Positions 39,233 to 47,206 of a stretch of 64,000 bases of DNA are shown piece by piece (position 1 is the stretch's first letter; the number at the start of each line of letters is the position of its first letter). Location of the stretch: positions 1 through 64,000 of the forward strand of contig QCDG01000009.1 of the NCBI GenBank assembly GCA_003280995.1, written 5' to 3'. This DNA is from Prochlorococcus sp. AG-355-A09. GTDB taxonomy: Bacteria > Cyanobacteriota > Cyanobacteriia > PCC-6307 > Cyanobiaceae. The notes below the pieces were generated by a model. It was not told where the DNA came from. It made no database searches and worked only from the letters and a program-made list of their open reading frames with translations. The translations under genes and the position numbers were made by a program.

Positions 39233-40030
39233 TTAAGTATTTTTGGGCTTTTCATATCTTGAAAATAATGTTTGAGATAAGATATAACCCGCAATTCCTG
39301 CTGCTGTAAAAGCTAAACCATTTTTAAACAAAGGTAATAAATCATTTGTTCTGGATATTATCGGTGCCAAACCAAAAATTCCAAATAACATTCCCCATAA
39401 AGGAGAAAGAAGAGCTAAAAATCCAATTGAAATGACTTGACCTTCTTTTCTTGGGGCAGATGCAAAACCTGCTACTAAACCTCCAAGAATCGATGTACAT
39501 AAAGTCCATACATATTGCTCTTTGGGTAGGCCAGGGACAACTTGGCATCCTCCTCTTTCGAGACAAATCTTTACTGAATCAATTGCATCTAATACTGCAC
39601 CATCCTCACCGTGATCTTTAACATAGTATTGGTTGCCAAATCTTGTTTGAAGTTCAACCCAAAATAACCTTGGCATAAAATTAAAATAAGCCTCTCCTAC
39701 GTTAAAGTTCAGCAAATTTCCCCCTCTAGGATCCGCAACTATCAACAAACTTGTCTCATCTAAATCCCAATAGTCCTTTATTGCACTACCAGGTGAACTT
39801 TCAAACTGAGATAAATATTTAATTTTCCACCCACTTTCAATTTCTAGATTGTTTAGCTTTTCCTCTAAAGATTTTTTCTGATTAGGGCTTAATGTTTTTG
39901 CTAAATCAATTACTGGTGTTTTTTCTTCTGGTAAGAGATTTGGATTATTTATAGCGAAAACGGGTTTATGTGAAATTAAAACTAATATAGATAGAAATAT
40001 TCCTAATAAATAGTTAATCTTTGAAGGCAT
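39233..40030 (-). CDS. TPM-domain membrane protein (Psb32/TLP18.3-like)
   Basis: A 265-residue protein with signal peptide 1-26 (ending PVFA). A TPM domain follows (about 38-155: PVIDLAKTLSPNQKKSLEEKL and LLIVADPRGGNLLNFNVGE). Two or three C-terminal helices anchor it (about 175-255). Related Psb32/TLP18.3 proteins act in photosystem II repair on the lumen side. This longer form with C-terminal anchors is common in picocyanobacteria. It is divergent from the MidA-like gene by about 30 bases. Confidence 0.8.
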   Translation of the reverse strand: MPSKINYLLGIFLSILVLISHKPVFAINNPNLLPEEKTPVIDLAKTLSPNQKKSLEEKLNNLEIESGWKIKYLSQFESSPGSAIKDYWDLDETSLLIVADPRGGNLLNFNVGEAYFNFMPRLFWVELQTRFGNQYYVKDHGEDGAVLDAIDSVKICLERGGCQVVPGLPKEQYVWTLCTSILGGLVAGFASAPRKEGQVISIGFLALLSPLWGMLFGIFGLAPIISRTNDLLPLFKNGLAFTAAGIAGYILSQTLFSRYEKPKNT

Positions 40031-40061
40031 AAATAAGTTTTGTCTCTTTATATTTTCGCCG

Positions 40062-41252
40062 ATGAATAGCTTACCCGCGAATAATCCAGATTGGTTAGTA
40101 AAAAAAATAAAAAAAATGGGTGGGACTATAAGTTTTTATGACTTTATGAATTTTGCATTAAATGATCCTATTAATGGTTACTACGGCAGCGGTAAAGCTG
40201 AGTTAGGCGTTCGAGGAGATTTTGTCACATCACCATCTTTATCTGATGATTTTGCTTTTTTGGTTGGTAAACAAATAGAGGATTGGTTGATTCAGTTCAA
40301 AAGTAGTTTTTTATCTAATCAGACATTATCTGTAACTGAATTTGGAGCTGGAGATGGAAGCTTTATGAGTGGATTAATTAAATATTTTTTAGAAAACAGT
40401 AAGAATTTTTTAGAAGGAGTTTCTTTTGTAATTATTGAACCTAATGAAGGGATGGTAGAAAAACAAAAAAATAAATTGGAGGAATTTTTGAACTTAGGTA
40501 TTGATATTTTATGGAAAGGTTTGGATGAAGTAAAAGAAAATAATATAAATGGAATAGTTCTAGCAAATGAGGTTTTGGATGCTTTGCCAGTAGAAAGAAT
40601 AACCTTCTCAAAGGGAAAATTAATTCGACAAGCAGTTTCTATAGACAAAAAATCTCATAAATTATTTTTTGATAAAATGCCAATTACACGTGAATTGGAA
40701 AAAAGTTTTGAATCTGCTAAAAGTGAGTTGGGAATAACTATTCCGCCTGCAGATGCTCTTGAAGGATGGACGACAGAATGGCATGTAGATAACTCAAAAT
40801 GGTTAGAAGCTATTTATGGGAAAATAAATAATGGTATTTTATTGATAATTGATTACGCTAAAGAAGCTAAAAAATACTATAACTCTAAGAATTATGATGG
40901 GACGATAGTTTCATATGAAAATCAAAAAATGAAGAATAATGTCCTAGATTCTCCTGGAAATTGCGATTTAACATCTCATGTGTGCATAGAAACTTTAATT
41001 AATGATGCTGAGAATCTTGGATTTAATACTGATGGAATAACTAAACAAGGCGAGGCTTTGTTGGCGCTTGGATTGGCAGAGAGACTTTATGGGATTCAGA
41101 AAGAATTTAAGGAGAATTTATCAAATGCTCTTTTAAGAAGAGAGGCATTACTTAGACTCGTAGATCCTGTTTGTTTAGGTGATTTTAAATGGTTTGTTTT
41201 TAAAAAGTTCAATGAGAAGAAAATGAATATAAATTCAACCTGTTTGCGTTAA
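40062..41252 (+). CDS. MidA/NDUFAF7-family SAM-dependent methyltransferase
   Basis: A 396-residue protein. The N-terminus ([27 protein letters not shown]) and the [21 protein letters not shown] block are family hallmarks. The SAM motif is [19 protein letters not shown]. The mitochondrial homologue methylates an arginine of a complex I subunit, so a role in NDH-1 assembly is plausible but inferred. Its last 4 bases overlap the convergent aroB. Confidence 0.88.
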   Translation: MNSLPANNPDWLVKKIKKMGGTISFYDFMNFALNDPINGYYGSGKAELGVRGDFVTSPSLSDDFAFLVGKQIEDWLIQFKSSFLSNQTLSVTEFGAGDGSFMSGLIKYFLENSKNFLEGVSFVIIEPNEGMVEKQKNKLEEFLNLGIDILWKGLDEVKENNINGIVLANEVLDALPVERITFSKGKLIRQAVSIDKKSHKLFFDKMPITRELEKSFESAKSELGITIPPADALEGWTTEWHVDNSKWLEAIYGKINNGILLIIDYAKEAKKYYNSKNYDGTIVSYENQKMKNNVLDSPGNCDLTSHVCIETLINDAENLGFNTDGITKQGEALLALGLAERLYGIQKEFKENLSNALLRREALLRLVDPVCLGDFKWFVFKKFNEKKMNINSTCLR

Positions 41253-42340
41253 GAAAAAAACTTTAAAAATAATGAATCTTCTACGTCATCATATATATCA
41301 ACAGCACCAATTTCTTTCGGTAATATAAATCTCATTTTGCCATCACGAACTTTTTTATCGCCCATAAGTATTGTTAGAACCTCTTCTTTATTTATTTTGG
41401 GGATCTCGGTAGGAAGATCAAAACTCTCTAAGAGAATTCGCTGTCTCTCTAATTCTTCTTTAGACCATAACCCTTTTTCAATTGCTATTTTCCCTGCAAT
41501 ATTCATACCAATCGAAATTGCCTCACCATGCAGAAATTTGCCGTATCCACATAAATTTTCAATAACGTGACCAAAAGAATGTCCATAATTCAATATTGCT
41601 CTAACACCATTTTCATGTTCGTCTTGAGATACAACATGAGACTTTGTTTTAATTGAACTATTAATTATTTTAATTAGATATTCATTTTTGAGATTTATAA
41701 GTTCATTTTTGTTTTTTTCAATTTCTAAGTATTCGAAAAGTTCTTTATCTCTTATTACTCCGTATTTTATTACTTCGGCCATGCCTGCACTAAATTCTCT
41801 TTTGGGCAAACTTTTTAAAGTTTCTGGATCAATAAAAACTGCTTTAGGTTGATTGAAAGCTCCAATTAAATTCTTACCTTTTGGATGATTTACTCCCGTT
41901 TTTCCTCCCACAGATGAATCAACCATTGATAATAATGTTGTTGGAATCTGAATATATTCGATACCTCTCAGCCAAGTCGCAGCTGCAAACCCACTTATAT
42001 CTCCAACAATTCCTCCTCCAAGGGCAATAATTATTGAATTTCTATCTAAGCCAAATTCAAATGCTACATCATATATTTCACTTAAGGTTTTTAAGTTTTT
42101 ATATGATTCTCCAGCCTTGATAAGGAAAATTTTGGCCTGAAATTTATTATCTTTTAAATTATTTAAAAATTTTTCTCCATACAAATTTGATATTTCTTCA
42201 TTTGAAATCACAAGTATTTTTCTATTCTTTGTTATTCCAATTTTTAAAAGTTCTTCGCTGATATTATTCAGTATCCCTGCTTCTAGAGTTACTTCGTATG
42301 ACTTATCAGCTAATGGGACTAATATTTTTCTCTTATTCAC
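41249..42340 (-). CDS. aroB: 3-dehydroquinate synthase
   Basis: A 363-residue enzyme, second step of the shikimate pathway, using NAD and a divalent metal. NAD-binding [19 protein letters not shown], the loop [30 protein letters not shown], and the metal-binding histidine segments [11 protein letters not shown] and [10 protein letters not shown] are all present. It is divergent from purK and converges on the methyltransferase gene. Confidence 0.97.
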   Translation of the reverse strand: MNKRKILVPLADKSYEVTLEAGILNNISEELLKIGITKNRKILVISNEEISNLYGEKFLNNLKDNKFQAKIFLIKAGESYKNLKTLSEIYDVAFEFGLDRNSIIIALGGGIVGDISGFAAATWLRGIEYIQIPTTLLSMVDSSVGGKTGVNHPKGKNLIGAFNQPKAVFIDPETLKSLPKREFSAGMAEVIKYGVIRDKELFEYLEIEKNKNELINLKNEYLIKIINSSIKTKSHVVSQDEHENGVRAILNYGHSFGHVIENLCGYGKFLHGEAISIGMNIAGKIAIEKGLWSKEELERQRILLESFDLPTEIPKINKEEVLTILMGDKKVRDGKMRFILPKEIGAVDIYDDVEDSLFLKFFS

Positions 42341-42465
42341 AATTGATTACCTAGTTAAAATTTATAAATATTTGGTATTAAATACTTTATATATTAGCAA
42401 AATCTAAGCTCTAGATCCTTAAAAATTCAGTTGTTAAGAATTAGAAATGGTAATAAAATCATGCT

Positions 42466-43656
42466 ATGAGTTTTAAAAAAAATATAAACGATATTAAGAA
42501 AAATTATTCCCTAGGAATAATTGGAGGTGGTCAACTGGCATTGATGTTAACCGAGGCAGCAAAAAAAAGAGATTTAGAAGTATGTGTGCAAACAAAATCC
42601 TGTGATGATCCTGCTGGTTCAAAAGCAGATCATGTCATAGAAGCTGATCCTTTAAAAATAAGAGGTAATAAATCATTAATTAATGAGTGTGAAAAAATAA
42701 TTTTTGAAAATGAATGGATAAAAATTGATAAATTAAATTTAATTGGCAATAATGATATTTTTGTTCCAAGCCTAGATGCAATTAAGCCATTAGTAGATAG
42801 GTTTTCTCAAAAAAAATTAATAGATAGAATGAATATTCCCTGTCCAAAATGGATAAGTATTGAAGATTTTAAAAATCTCTCGGATGAGGAAATCAAAAAT
42901 TGGACTTTTCCTCTAATGGCAAAATCAAATAAAGGTGGATATGACGGTAAAGGGAACAAAAAAATAAAGACAAAAGAAGATTTAGATTCTTTTTTAACAG
43001 AGAATAATTCTGATGAATGGTTAATAGAAGAATGGATAGAGTATGAAAAAGAACTGGCTCTTATTGGTTCGAGAGATAGGCTCGGTAAGATAAGATTCTT
43101 TCCAATAGTTGAGACGTTCCAATCAAACCATGTTTGTGATTGGGTTCTTGCACCTGGAACAAATGAATATGATTTGAACTTATTTGCAATAAATATTTTC
43201 TCTTCAATAGTCAATGAACTTAATTACGTTGGAGTTTTAGCTATTGAATTCTTCTATGGAGATAATGGTCTTTTAATTAATGAAATAGCTCCTAGAACGC
43301 ATAACTCAGCTCATTTCTCTATTGAAGCTTGCACTTCAAGTCAGTTTGATCAATATGTTTGCATTTCTTCTGGGATAATGCCACCTGAAATTAAAATGAA
43401 CTGTGAAGGGGCAATTATGATAAATCTACTGGGGTTAAAAAAGAATTTCCCAATCTCAATGGAAACCAGAATTAAAATGTTATCTGAAATTGAGGGTTCT
43501 AATATTCATTGTTATGGCAAATCTCGCGAAATTCTGGGAAGAAAAATGGCTCACATCACATTTTTATTAAATGGTAAAACGCATTCAGAAAGATATGATG
43601 AAGCTCAAATTTTATTAACTATGGTAAGAGACATTTGGCCATCTCCAAATGCATAA
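42466..43656 (+). CDS. purK: 5-(carboxyamino)imidazole ribonucleotide synthase
   Basis: A 396-residue ATP-grasp enzyme of purine synthesis. N-terminal LGIIGGGQLALMLTEAAKKR, the ATP-grasp phosphate loop SNKGGYDGKGNKKI, and LAIEFFYGDNGLLINEIAPRTHNSAHFSIEAC are diagnostic. It carboxylates AIR to N5-CAIR. A 6S RNA lies directly downstream, an arrangement known from other cyanobacteria. Confidence 0.96.
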   Translation: MSFKKNINDIKKNYSLGIIGGGQLALMLTEAAKKRDLEVCVQTKSCDDPAGSKADHVIEADPLKIRGNKSLINECEKIIFENEWIKIDKLNLIGNNDIFVPSLDAIKPLVDRFSQKKLIDRMNIPCPKWISIEDFKNLSDEEIKNWTFPLMAKSNKGGYDGKGNKKIKTKEDLDSFLTENNSDEWLIEEWIEYEKELALIGSRDRLGKIRFFPIVETFQSNHVCDWVLAPGTNEYDLNLFAINIFSSIVNELNYVGVLAIEFFYGDNGLLINEIAPRTHNSAHFSIEACTSSQFDQYVCISSGIMPPEIKMNCEGAIMINLLGLKKNFPISMETRIKMLSEIEGSNIHCYGKSREILGRKMAHITFLLNGKTHSERYDEAQILLTMVRDIWPSPNA

Positions 43657-43673
43657 AAAAATGAGTTAGAGTT

Positions 43674-43858
43674 AGATTACTGGATCTTTGGTTAAGTTCT
43701 TCTTTATGTGCTCTGATCTGACTCTCTTTCGACATGAGGAGACTGTCGTGATGCGGTAGTAAACCGATCTTGTAATCGGAAACGAAAGCCCACTTTGAAT
43801 CCTCTTCTGGCATTTCCAGGTCGATGCAGCAGAGAACTGACGGGGATCCGGTCTTACC
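43674..43858 (+). ncRNA. ssaA: 6S RNA
   Basis: A structured, relatively GC-rich stretch of about 185 bases just after purK. The ends pair: ACTGGATC near 43677 with GATCCGGT near 43845, then AGTTCT with AGAACT. Inside is a central hairpin CCGAT-CTTGTA-ATCGG flanked by purine-rich single strands, the open-promoter-like bulge of 6S RNA. Position after purK is the known location of the gene in Synechococcus and, as I recall, in Prochlorococcus. 6S RNA binds and modulates RNA polymerase holoenzyme. Exact ends are estimates. Confidence 0.75.
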
Positions 43859-43965
43859 TATCAAAATGCTTGCTAAAACAGGTTTTTGGTGGGTATTTTA
43901 TTTTTTTGGAATAACTGAGCTGTTTTTATTCTCTATCAGTGTAAATAATTTATTTGCCAAAATAC

Positions 43966-44012
43966 TTGACGATCAATTCCCAATGTATTTATATTAGTAG
44001 TACATATGTATT
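43966..44012 (+). promoter_or_regulatory. Promoter with LexA-like dyad, DUF1651 copy A
   Basis: TTGACG (43966-43971), an 18-base spacer and TATATT (43990-43995) make a strong sigma70-type promoter. AGTACATATGTATT (43999-44012) follows the -10 directly. It contains the perfect dyad TACATATGTA and fits the cyanobacterial LexA box RGTACNNNDGTWCB with one mismatch. The same module recurs at 46418-46463. Confidence 0.55.
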
Positions 44013-44020
44013 GCTAATTA

Positions 44021-44320
44021 ATGACTTTAGGAGGAGCTAATGTTTGGACTAATTTTTCTTACGGTTATCGTAATGAGTCCCCAAGTGGTTGGTTGCTTAG
44101 CCCAGACCGCAGCAGATTAATTTTATTTATAAGGAACAAAAAATCTCCAAGAAATAGTATGAGAATTTTTGCTCATACATATTATGCAAATGATCTTGGT
44201 GAGCCAATGGCAATTAAATCATCCACTCAAATGTATTTGGATAATGCTTGGGATAAATGGCATGACCTTCAATTAGAAGGTTGGACTTTTGAAGAACTTG
44301 AATTACCTGAATCTGTATGA
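44021..44320 (+). CDS. DUF1651 family protein, copy A
   Basis: A 99-residue soluble protein. SPSGWLLSPDRSRLILF and the later AWDKWHDLQLEGWTF match the DUF1651 pattern, a picocyanobacterial family of unknown function. The first 20 residues form an extension before the domain. The ATG at 44021 has no Shine-Dalgarno and lies only about 18 bases from the predicted transcription start. A second ATG in the +1 frame (44040) has a good one. Paralogue of the gene at 46470. The next small gene starts inside its stop codon (ATGA). Confidence 0.75.
   Translation: MTLGGANVWTNFSYGYRNESPSGWLLSPDRSRLILFIRNKKSPRNSMRIFAHTYYANDLGEPMAIKSSTQMYLDNAWDKWHDLQLEGWTFEELELPESV
44040..44120 (+). CDS. Candidate nested 26-residue hydrophobic peptide, copy A (+1 frame of DUF1651)
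   Basis: An ORF in the +1 frame inside DUF1651 copy A. ATG at 44040 is preceded by AGGAGG with a 5-base gap. The peptide starts MFGLIF, has a hydrophobic core and PQVVGC resembling a lipobox, and ends at TAA 44118-44120. Copy B at 46489 has exactly the same length and the pattern MFGLIF...PQ..GCL. Eleven of 26 residues are identical and most of the rest are conservative. Translation is unproven. Confidence 0.45.
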   Translation: MFGLIFLTVIVMSPQVVGCLAQTAAD

Positions 44321-44457
44321 CTAACTTAAATCCAATCAAAAAGAAATTATCAAAAGTAGATAAAAAGATATCTATGCAAGACCCATCAAAATTATTAGCA
44401 GAATTTTTTAATGGTGTTGTCATTGAACTTGATGAAGAATATAAATATGACTCATAA
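44317..44457 (+). CDS. 46-residue basic/acidic hypothetical protein
   Basis: Starts MTNLNPIKKKLSKVDKK, with its ATG overlapping the DUF1651 stop as ATGA, and ends IELDEEYKYDS. The N-terminal half is basic and the C-terminal half acidic. No family known. It is the second gene of a three-gene unit, and the next gene starts 11 bases before its end. Confidence 0.55.
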   Translation: MTNLNPIKKKLSKVDKKISMQDPSKLLAEFFNGVVIELDEEYKYDS

Positions 44458-44599
44458 AAAATTGATAGATCAAGTTTCCGCAAATTTATTTAAACAAAGT
44501 GGAAAGTTAGAAAGCAGAAGATCTTGGTTGGCAATGAGAAATTATCTTGAGCAATTAGATACCGAACAACTTAAATCCATGCTTAAGGACCAAGGATGA
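44447..44599 (+). CDS. 50-residue hypothetical protein
   Basis: Starts MTHKKLIDQVSANLFKQSG at an ATG inside the preceding gene. An upstream in-frame ATG at 44411 would extend it by 12 residues but buries it deeper in that gene. The SRRSWLAMRNYLEQLDTEQLKSML segment looks like a compact two-helix protein. Last gene of the DUF1651 copy A unit. Confidence 0.55.
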   Translation: MTHKKLIDQVSANLFKQSGKLESRRSWLAMRNYLEQLDTEQLKSMLKDQG

Positions 44600-44609
44600 T
44601 TTAAAAACT

Positions 44610-44723
44610 TTATTTAGTTTTTATTTTTTTCTTAATTCTCAGAAAACCGTAAGTTGCAAAGCCAACCAAAAACATATCCAAGTAAATATGCCAAGTAGGA
44701 AAAATCTGGTGTATTAATTCCAT
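44610..44723 (-). CDS. 37-residue single-pass membrane protein
   Basis: Starts MELIHQIFPTWHIYLDMF. One helix (YLDMFLVGFATYGFLRI) is followed by a basic tail (KKKIKTK). Its start codon touches the stop of the ligase-like gene, so it is the last gene of that unit. Typical of the many one-helix proteins of this region. Confidence 0.55.
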   Translation of the reverse strand: MELIHQIFPTWHIYLDMFLVGFATYGFLRIKKKIKTK

Positions 44724-45472
44724 TAACGTTTTATTGCAACTTGCCAATAAGGATAATCTAAATTTGATTTTTCTCTAATCAATTGTAATTTTCTAGAATT
44801 TATTTTTACTACTATTCCATCTGTTGGATATTTACTAAAAAGCTTCCCTTCTAGCCATTGTTTTCTAAATACTTCAACTTGGCTCGTAAAGTTGCATGAA
44901 ATATCCTGAGGGATCGTGAAGCCAAGCTTTGAAAGACTCTTTTTGGACTCATATTGGTTAAGTGTTGAATTAAGTATTTGAAATGCGCAGAAGCTAAGAC
45001 TTCCAGAAAATCCTTCTTTAGCTCTTAGAAATCCAGAAGCGATTCTCTGGGAGATATTTGGACTTTGGTTGGGTGCGTATAATTCACCTCTAACTTGAAG
45101 AATTCCTCGTAAAGGGAGATTATTGGGAATGTCTTGGACTTTAATAAGTTTACTAGTAACGTCTGCCCCTTTTCTTGAAATTGCTTTCTCCAAGGTGCCA
45201 TCCCTATATTGCAAAGCAACAGCACAACCATCAATTTTCGGTTCAATTAATAATCTTGTATCTGCTAATAAACCTTTCAAAAATTCATCTATTGAATCCT
45301 TTTCTAATGAAGGTAAAACTAGTTTATTTTTCTTTTTGAAGTAATCACAATTAGGGTTTGTTCTTAATAAATTTTTTTCAAGTTGGTCGAACTGTTTATC
45401 AGAGATTAAAGCATTACCATTTCTGTAATTATCGTCATACCATTCAATTCGTTCTTCTAAATAAGTTTTCAT
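44723..45472 (-). CDS. Stand-alone NAD+-type DNA ligase adenylation domain
   Basis: A 249-residue protein that matches only the N-terminal part of LigA. Residues 8-36 (IEWYDDNYRNGNALISDKQFDQLEKNL) resemble domain Ia, which binds NMN. The adenylation motif EPKIDGCAVALQYRDG has the KxDG lysine. Motif III/IIIa-like VRGELY and ASGFLRAKE, motif IV-like YPTDGIVVKIN and the final YWQVAIKR (motif V lysine) follow. OB, zinc, HhH and BRCT domains are missing; full LigA is about 670 residues. It could adenylate an unusual nucleic acid or be a relic; the catalytic residues are kept. Confidence 0.75.
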   Translation of the reverse strand: MKTYLEERIEWYDDNYRNGNALISDKQFDQLEKNLLRTNPNCDYFKKKNKLVLPSLEKDSIDEFLKGLLADTRLLIEPKIDGCAVALQYRDGTLEKAISRKGADVTSKLIKVQDIPNNLPLRGILQVRGELYAPNQSPNISQRIASGFLRAKEGFSGSLSFCAFQILNSTLNQYESKKSLSKLGFTIPQDISCNFTSQVEVFRKQWLEGKLFSKYPTDGIVVKINSRKLQLIREKSNLDYPYWQVAIKR

Positions 45473-45679
45473 TTAATACGATGGCTTAAGTGTTTGACTA
45501 GGTATCCAACTTGGTTTATCTATGATCCATTTTTCTCTATCTTCATATTTAACAGTCCATAAAAGAAATGAAGAAATTTCTTTTAGAGTTATGCCAACCA
45601 AATATCTTGTTTTTGGACTTATTGATATAAATCCAAATAATAAAATTAATAAAGTAAGTTTAAATATGCCTTTAATCAT
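45473..45679 (-). CDS. 68-residue membrane-anchored hypothetical protein
   Basis: One N-terminal helix (FKLTLLILLFGFISI), then a polar part (VKYEDREKWIIDKPSWIPSQ). Its stop is immediately before the ligase-like start, so it shares that transcript. No family recognised. Confidence 0.55.
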   Translation of the reverse strand: MIKGIFKLTLLILLFGFISISPKTRYLVGITLKEISSFLLWTVKYEDREKWIIDKPSWIPSQTLKPSY

Positions 45680-45710
45680 TTAAAAACTCAGCGTAATTTT
45701 TTCGAAATTT

Positions 45711-45968
45711 TTAATTAATGCAATTCTTATAACCTTCAATCTTTGCTAATTCATCAATGTTCAAACCTGTTTCCTCTAGTAAAGTTTCTCCTATATCGTC
45801 CTTATTAAATTTAGTTAAAGCTCCTTTAGTAGAGTACTTAATACATAGGTTTTTGTATTTTGCTTCTTTGACAACAGGAGATAAATAAAAACCAAACAAG
45901 ATGATAAAAGCTCCATAGGTTACAACTTTTCTATGGTTTTTCCACCATTCATAAAATTTATTGGACAC
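45711..45968 (-). CDS. 85-residue single-pass membrane protein
   Basis: MSNKFYEWWKNHRKVVTYG, one helix (AFIILFGFYLSPVV), then a soluble domain with two cysteines (KNLCIKYSTKG and the C-terminal GYKNCIN) and an acidic ETGLNIDELAKIEG segment. Probably exposed outside the cytoplasm with a disulfide. Unknown family. Confidence 0.55.
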   Translation of the reverse strand: MSNKFYEWWKNHRKVVTYGAFIILFGFYLSPVVKEAKYKNLCIKYSTKGALTKFNKDDIGETLLEETGLNIDELAKIEGYKNCIN

Positions 45969-46046
45969 GAAAAATAAATAATTAATAAATTTCTATTTTA
46001 AATGGATTGTCAACAAATTACTTTAGTTATTGAAGGATTGCTTAAT

Positions 46047-46277
46047 TTATTTTTTTTCATTAATAGATTTAACCCAAGAATAATATCTTGATTTTCTAAT
46101 CCTTTGCTCTTTCGAGACTAATCTATCCGCAGATTCTAGGGGTGATTCTCCTTTCTCAACTTTTGTTGTAATAGATATACCAAAACCTTTCGCTTCAATT
46201 TTTGCAATGCCACCCTCTAAAAAAAATAAAAAAGACCATCCTTTATTCCATCCTAAATAGAAGGGATTTCGATACAT
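46047..46277 (-). CDS. 76-residue hypothetical protein
   Basis: Starts MYRNPFYLGWNKGWSFLFFLEGG, then a beta-like ISITTKVEKGESPLES and a basic C-terminus (KEQRIRKSRYYSW). Amphipathic rather than clearly membrane-spanning. Unknown. It is divergent from DUF1651 copy B. Confidence 0.5.
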   Translation of the reverse strand: MYRNPFYLGWNKGWSFLFFLEGGIAKIEAKGFGISITTKVEKGESPLESADRLVSKEQRIRKSRYYSWVKSINEKK

Positions 46278-46417
46278 TGTATTCTTCAGAATATACTCTT
46301 TAATGTTATTTTCCTTTTCAAGGTGTTACTTGTATACGCCATTACCAAATAAGAAGTTTACTGTAGATTATTTCTGGGAAGTAATTTTCGTATTTAAATA
46401 ATTTTTTGGATGAATAC

Positions 46418-46463
46418 TTGACGCTCAGGAGTAGTACATTTATATTAATAGTACAACTGTATT
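46418..46463 (+). promoter_or_regulatory. Promoter with LexA-like dyad, DUF1651 copy B
   Basis: TTGACG (46418-46423), a 17-base spacer and TATATT (46441-46446), then AGTACAACTGTATT (46450-46463) with the dyad TACA-AC-TGTA. It fits RGTACNNNDGTWCB with one mismatch, as copy A does. An extra AGTAC sits inside the spacer (46433-46437). Confidence 0.55.
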
Positions 46464-46469
46464 ATCTTA

Positions 46470-46760
46470 ATGACTTCAGGAGTAGCTAATGTTCGGACTA
46501 ATTTTTATTGTGGCAGCCTTATTGACACCCCAGCTGGCTGGTTGTTTAACAAAAAAAGTGGTTTATTAATTCTTTTTGAGAGTTATAAGAAATCTCTATC
46601 TAATAATGAAAAAGTTTATACCCACCTTTTCTATGCAAATGAATTAGGTGAACCAGCTCAACTTAAAAATTCAAGACTACATTCTATTGAGTGTGCTTGC
46701 GAAACATGGGATGAATTAGTTTCAGGAGGTTGGCAAATTGTTACTGGTAAATTCCACTAA
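46470..46760 (+). CDS. DUF1651 family protein, copy B
   Basis: A 96-residue paralogue of the protein at 44021, sharing ANV.TNF near the N-terminus, P.GWL, then HTYYAN/HLFYANELGEP-like and a W...GW C-terminal pattern. ATG at 46470 lacks a Shine-Dalgarno; the nested +1 ATG at 46489 has AGGAG. The next gene begins 2 bases after its stop. Family function unknown. Confidence 0.75.
   Translation: MTSGVANVRTNFYCGSLIDTPAGWLFNKKSGLLILFESYKKSLSNNEKVYTHLFYANELGEPAQLKNSRLHSIECACETWDELVSGGWQIVTGKFH
46489..46569 (+). CDS. Candidate nested 26-residue hydrophobic peptide, copy B (+1 frame of DUF1651)
   Basis: Same frame offset and length as copy A. Starts MFGLIF, has a hydrophobic core and PQLAGC, a textbook lipobox (LAGC), then LTKK and stop at 46567-46569. 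AGGAG lies 6 bases upstream. Differences from copy A in this frame are mostly hydrophobic-for-hydrophobic, while the DUF1651 frame changes radically over the same bases (YRNES versus SLIDT). Confidence 0.45.
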   Translation: MFGLIFIVAALLTPQLAGCLTKKVVY

Positions 46761-46762
46761 TC

Positions 46763-46996
46763 ATGATTAAGGTAAATCCTTCAAAATGGGAATATCTAAA
46801 AGAATCTACTCTAAAACGAAAACGTAAAAAGATTTGTATTACTTGCAATCACTTTCGCTACAGCACTACAGAAACTTTTGCTACTGTCTTGATATGTCCA
46901 AGATACGAAAAACGTATACCACAGGGAGACCATTTACTTAAAGGTTGTGAATATTGGCAAAAAAATAAGACTATATTTTCTCCTGAAGGATCTTAA
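46763..46996 (+). CDS. 77-residue cysteine-rich (zinc-ribbon-like) protein
   Basis: Basic N-terminus (LKRKRKKI), then CITCNHFRYSTT, LICPRYEKRIPQGD and LKGCEYW: a Cx2C...C...C set that could hold zinc or an Fe-S cluster. It is cotranscribed behind DUF1651 copy B. Copy A carries two different small genes at this place, so the downstream cargo differs. Confidence 0.65.
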   Translation: MIKVNPSKWEYLKESTLKRKRKKICITCNHFRYSTTETFATVLICPRYEKRIPQGDHLLKGCEYWQKNKTIFSPEGS

Positions 46997-47097
46997 TCAT
47001 TATCCAATTAACCTTTTCTAGGTAAAGATATTTAATTATGTAAATAAAGCATTATTTTATACAACTTAAAAAAATCTTTTTAAGTAATTTGAGAATT

Positions 47098-47199
47098 ATG
47101 ATTCAATTTTATTTTTCAATATTTTTATTAGTTGTGCTTACATTTTTTGCACTTTTATTAGATGCACCAGAATTGGCTACTTTAATTCAAACATTTTAG
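47098..47199 (+). CDS. 33-residue one-helix membrane peptide
   Basis: MIQFYFSIFLLVVLTFFALL followed by LDAPELATLIQTF. One hydrophobic helix with a short acidic tail, shaped like a small photosystem or NDH subunit or a toxin-like peptide. A hairpin terminator follows at 47207-47238. Confidence 0.45.
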   Translation: MIQFYFSIFLLVVLTFFALLLDAPELATLIQTF

Positions 47200-47206
47200 A
47201 AAATAA

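Noticed and set aside
43619..43864. 81-codon open frame on the reverse strand over the purK end and 6S RNA
   Set aside because: It overlaps purK and the structured RNA antisense, has no family resemblance and no start signal; the RNA explains the unusual base composition.
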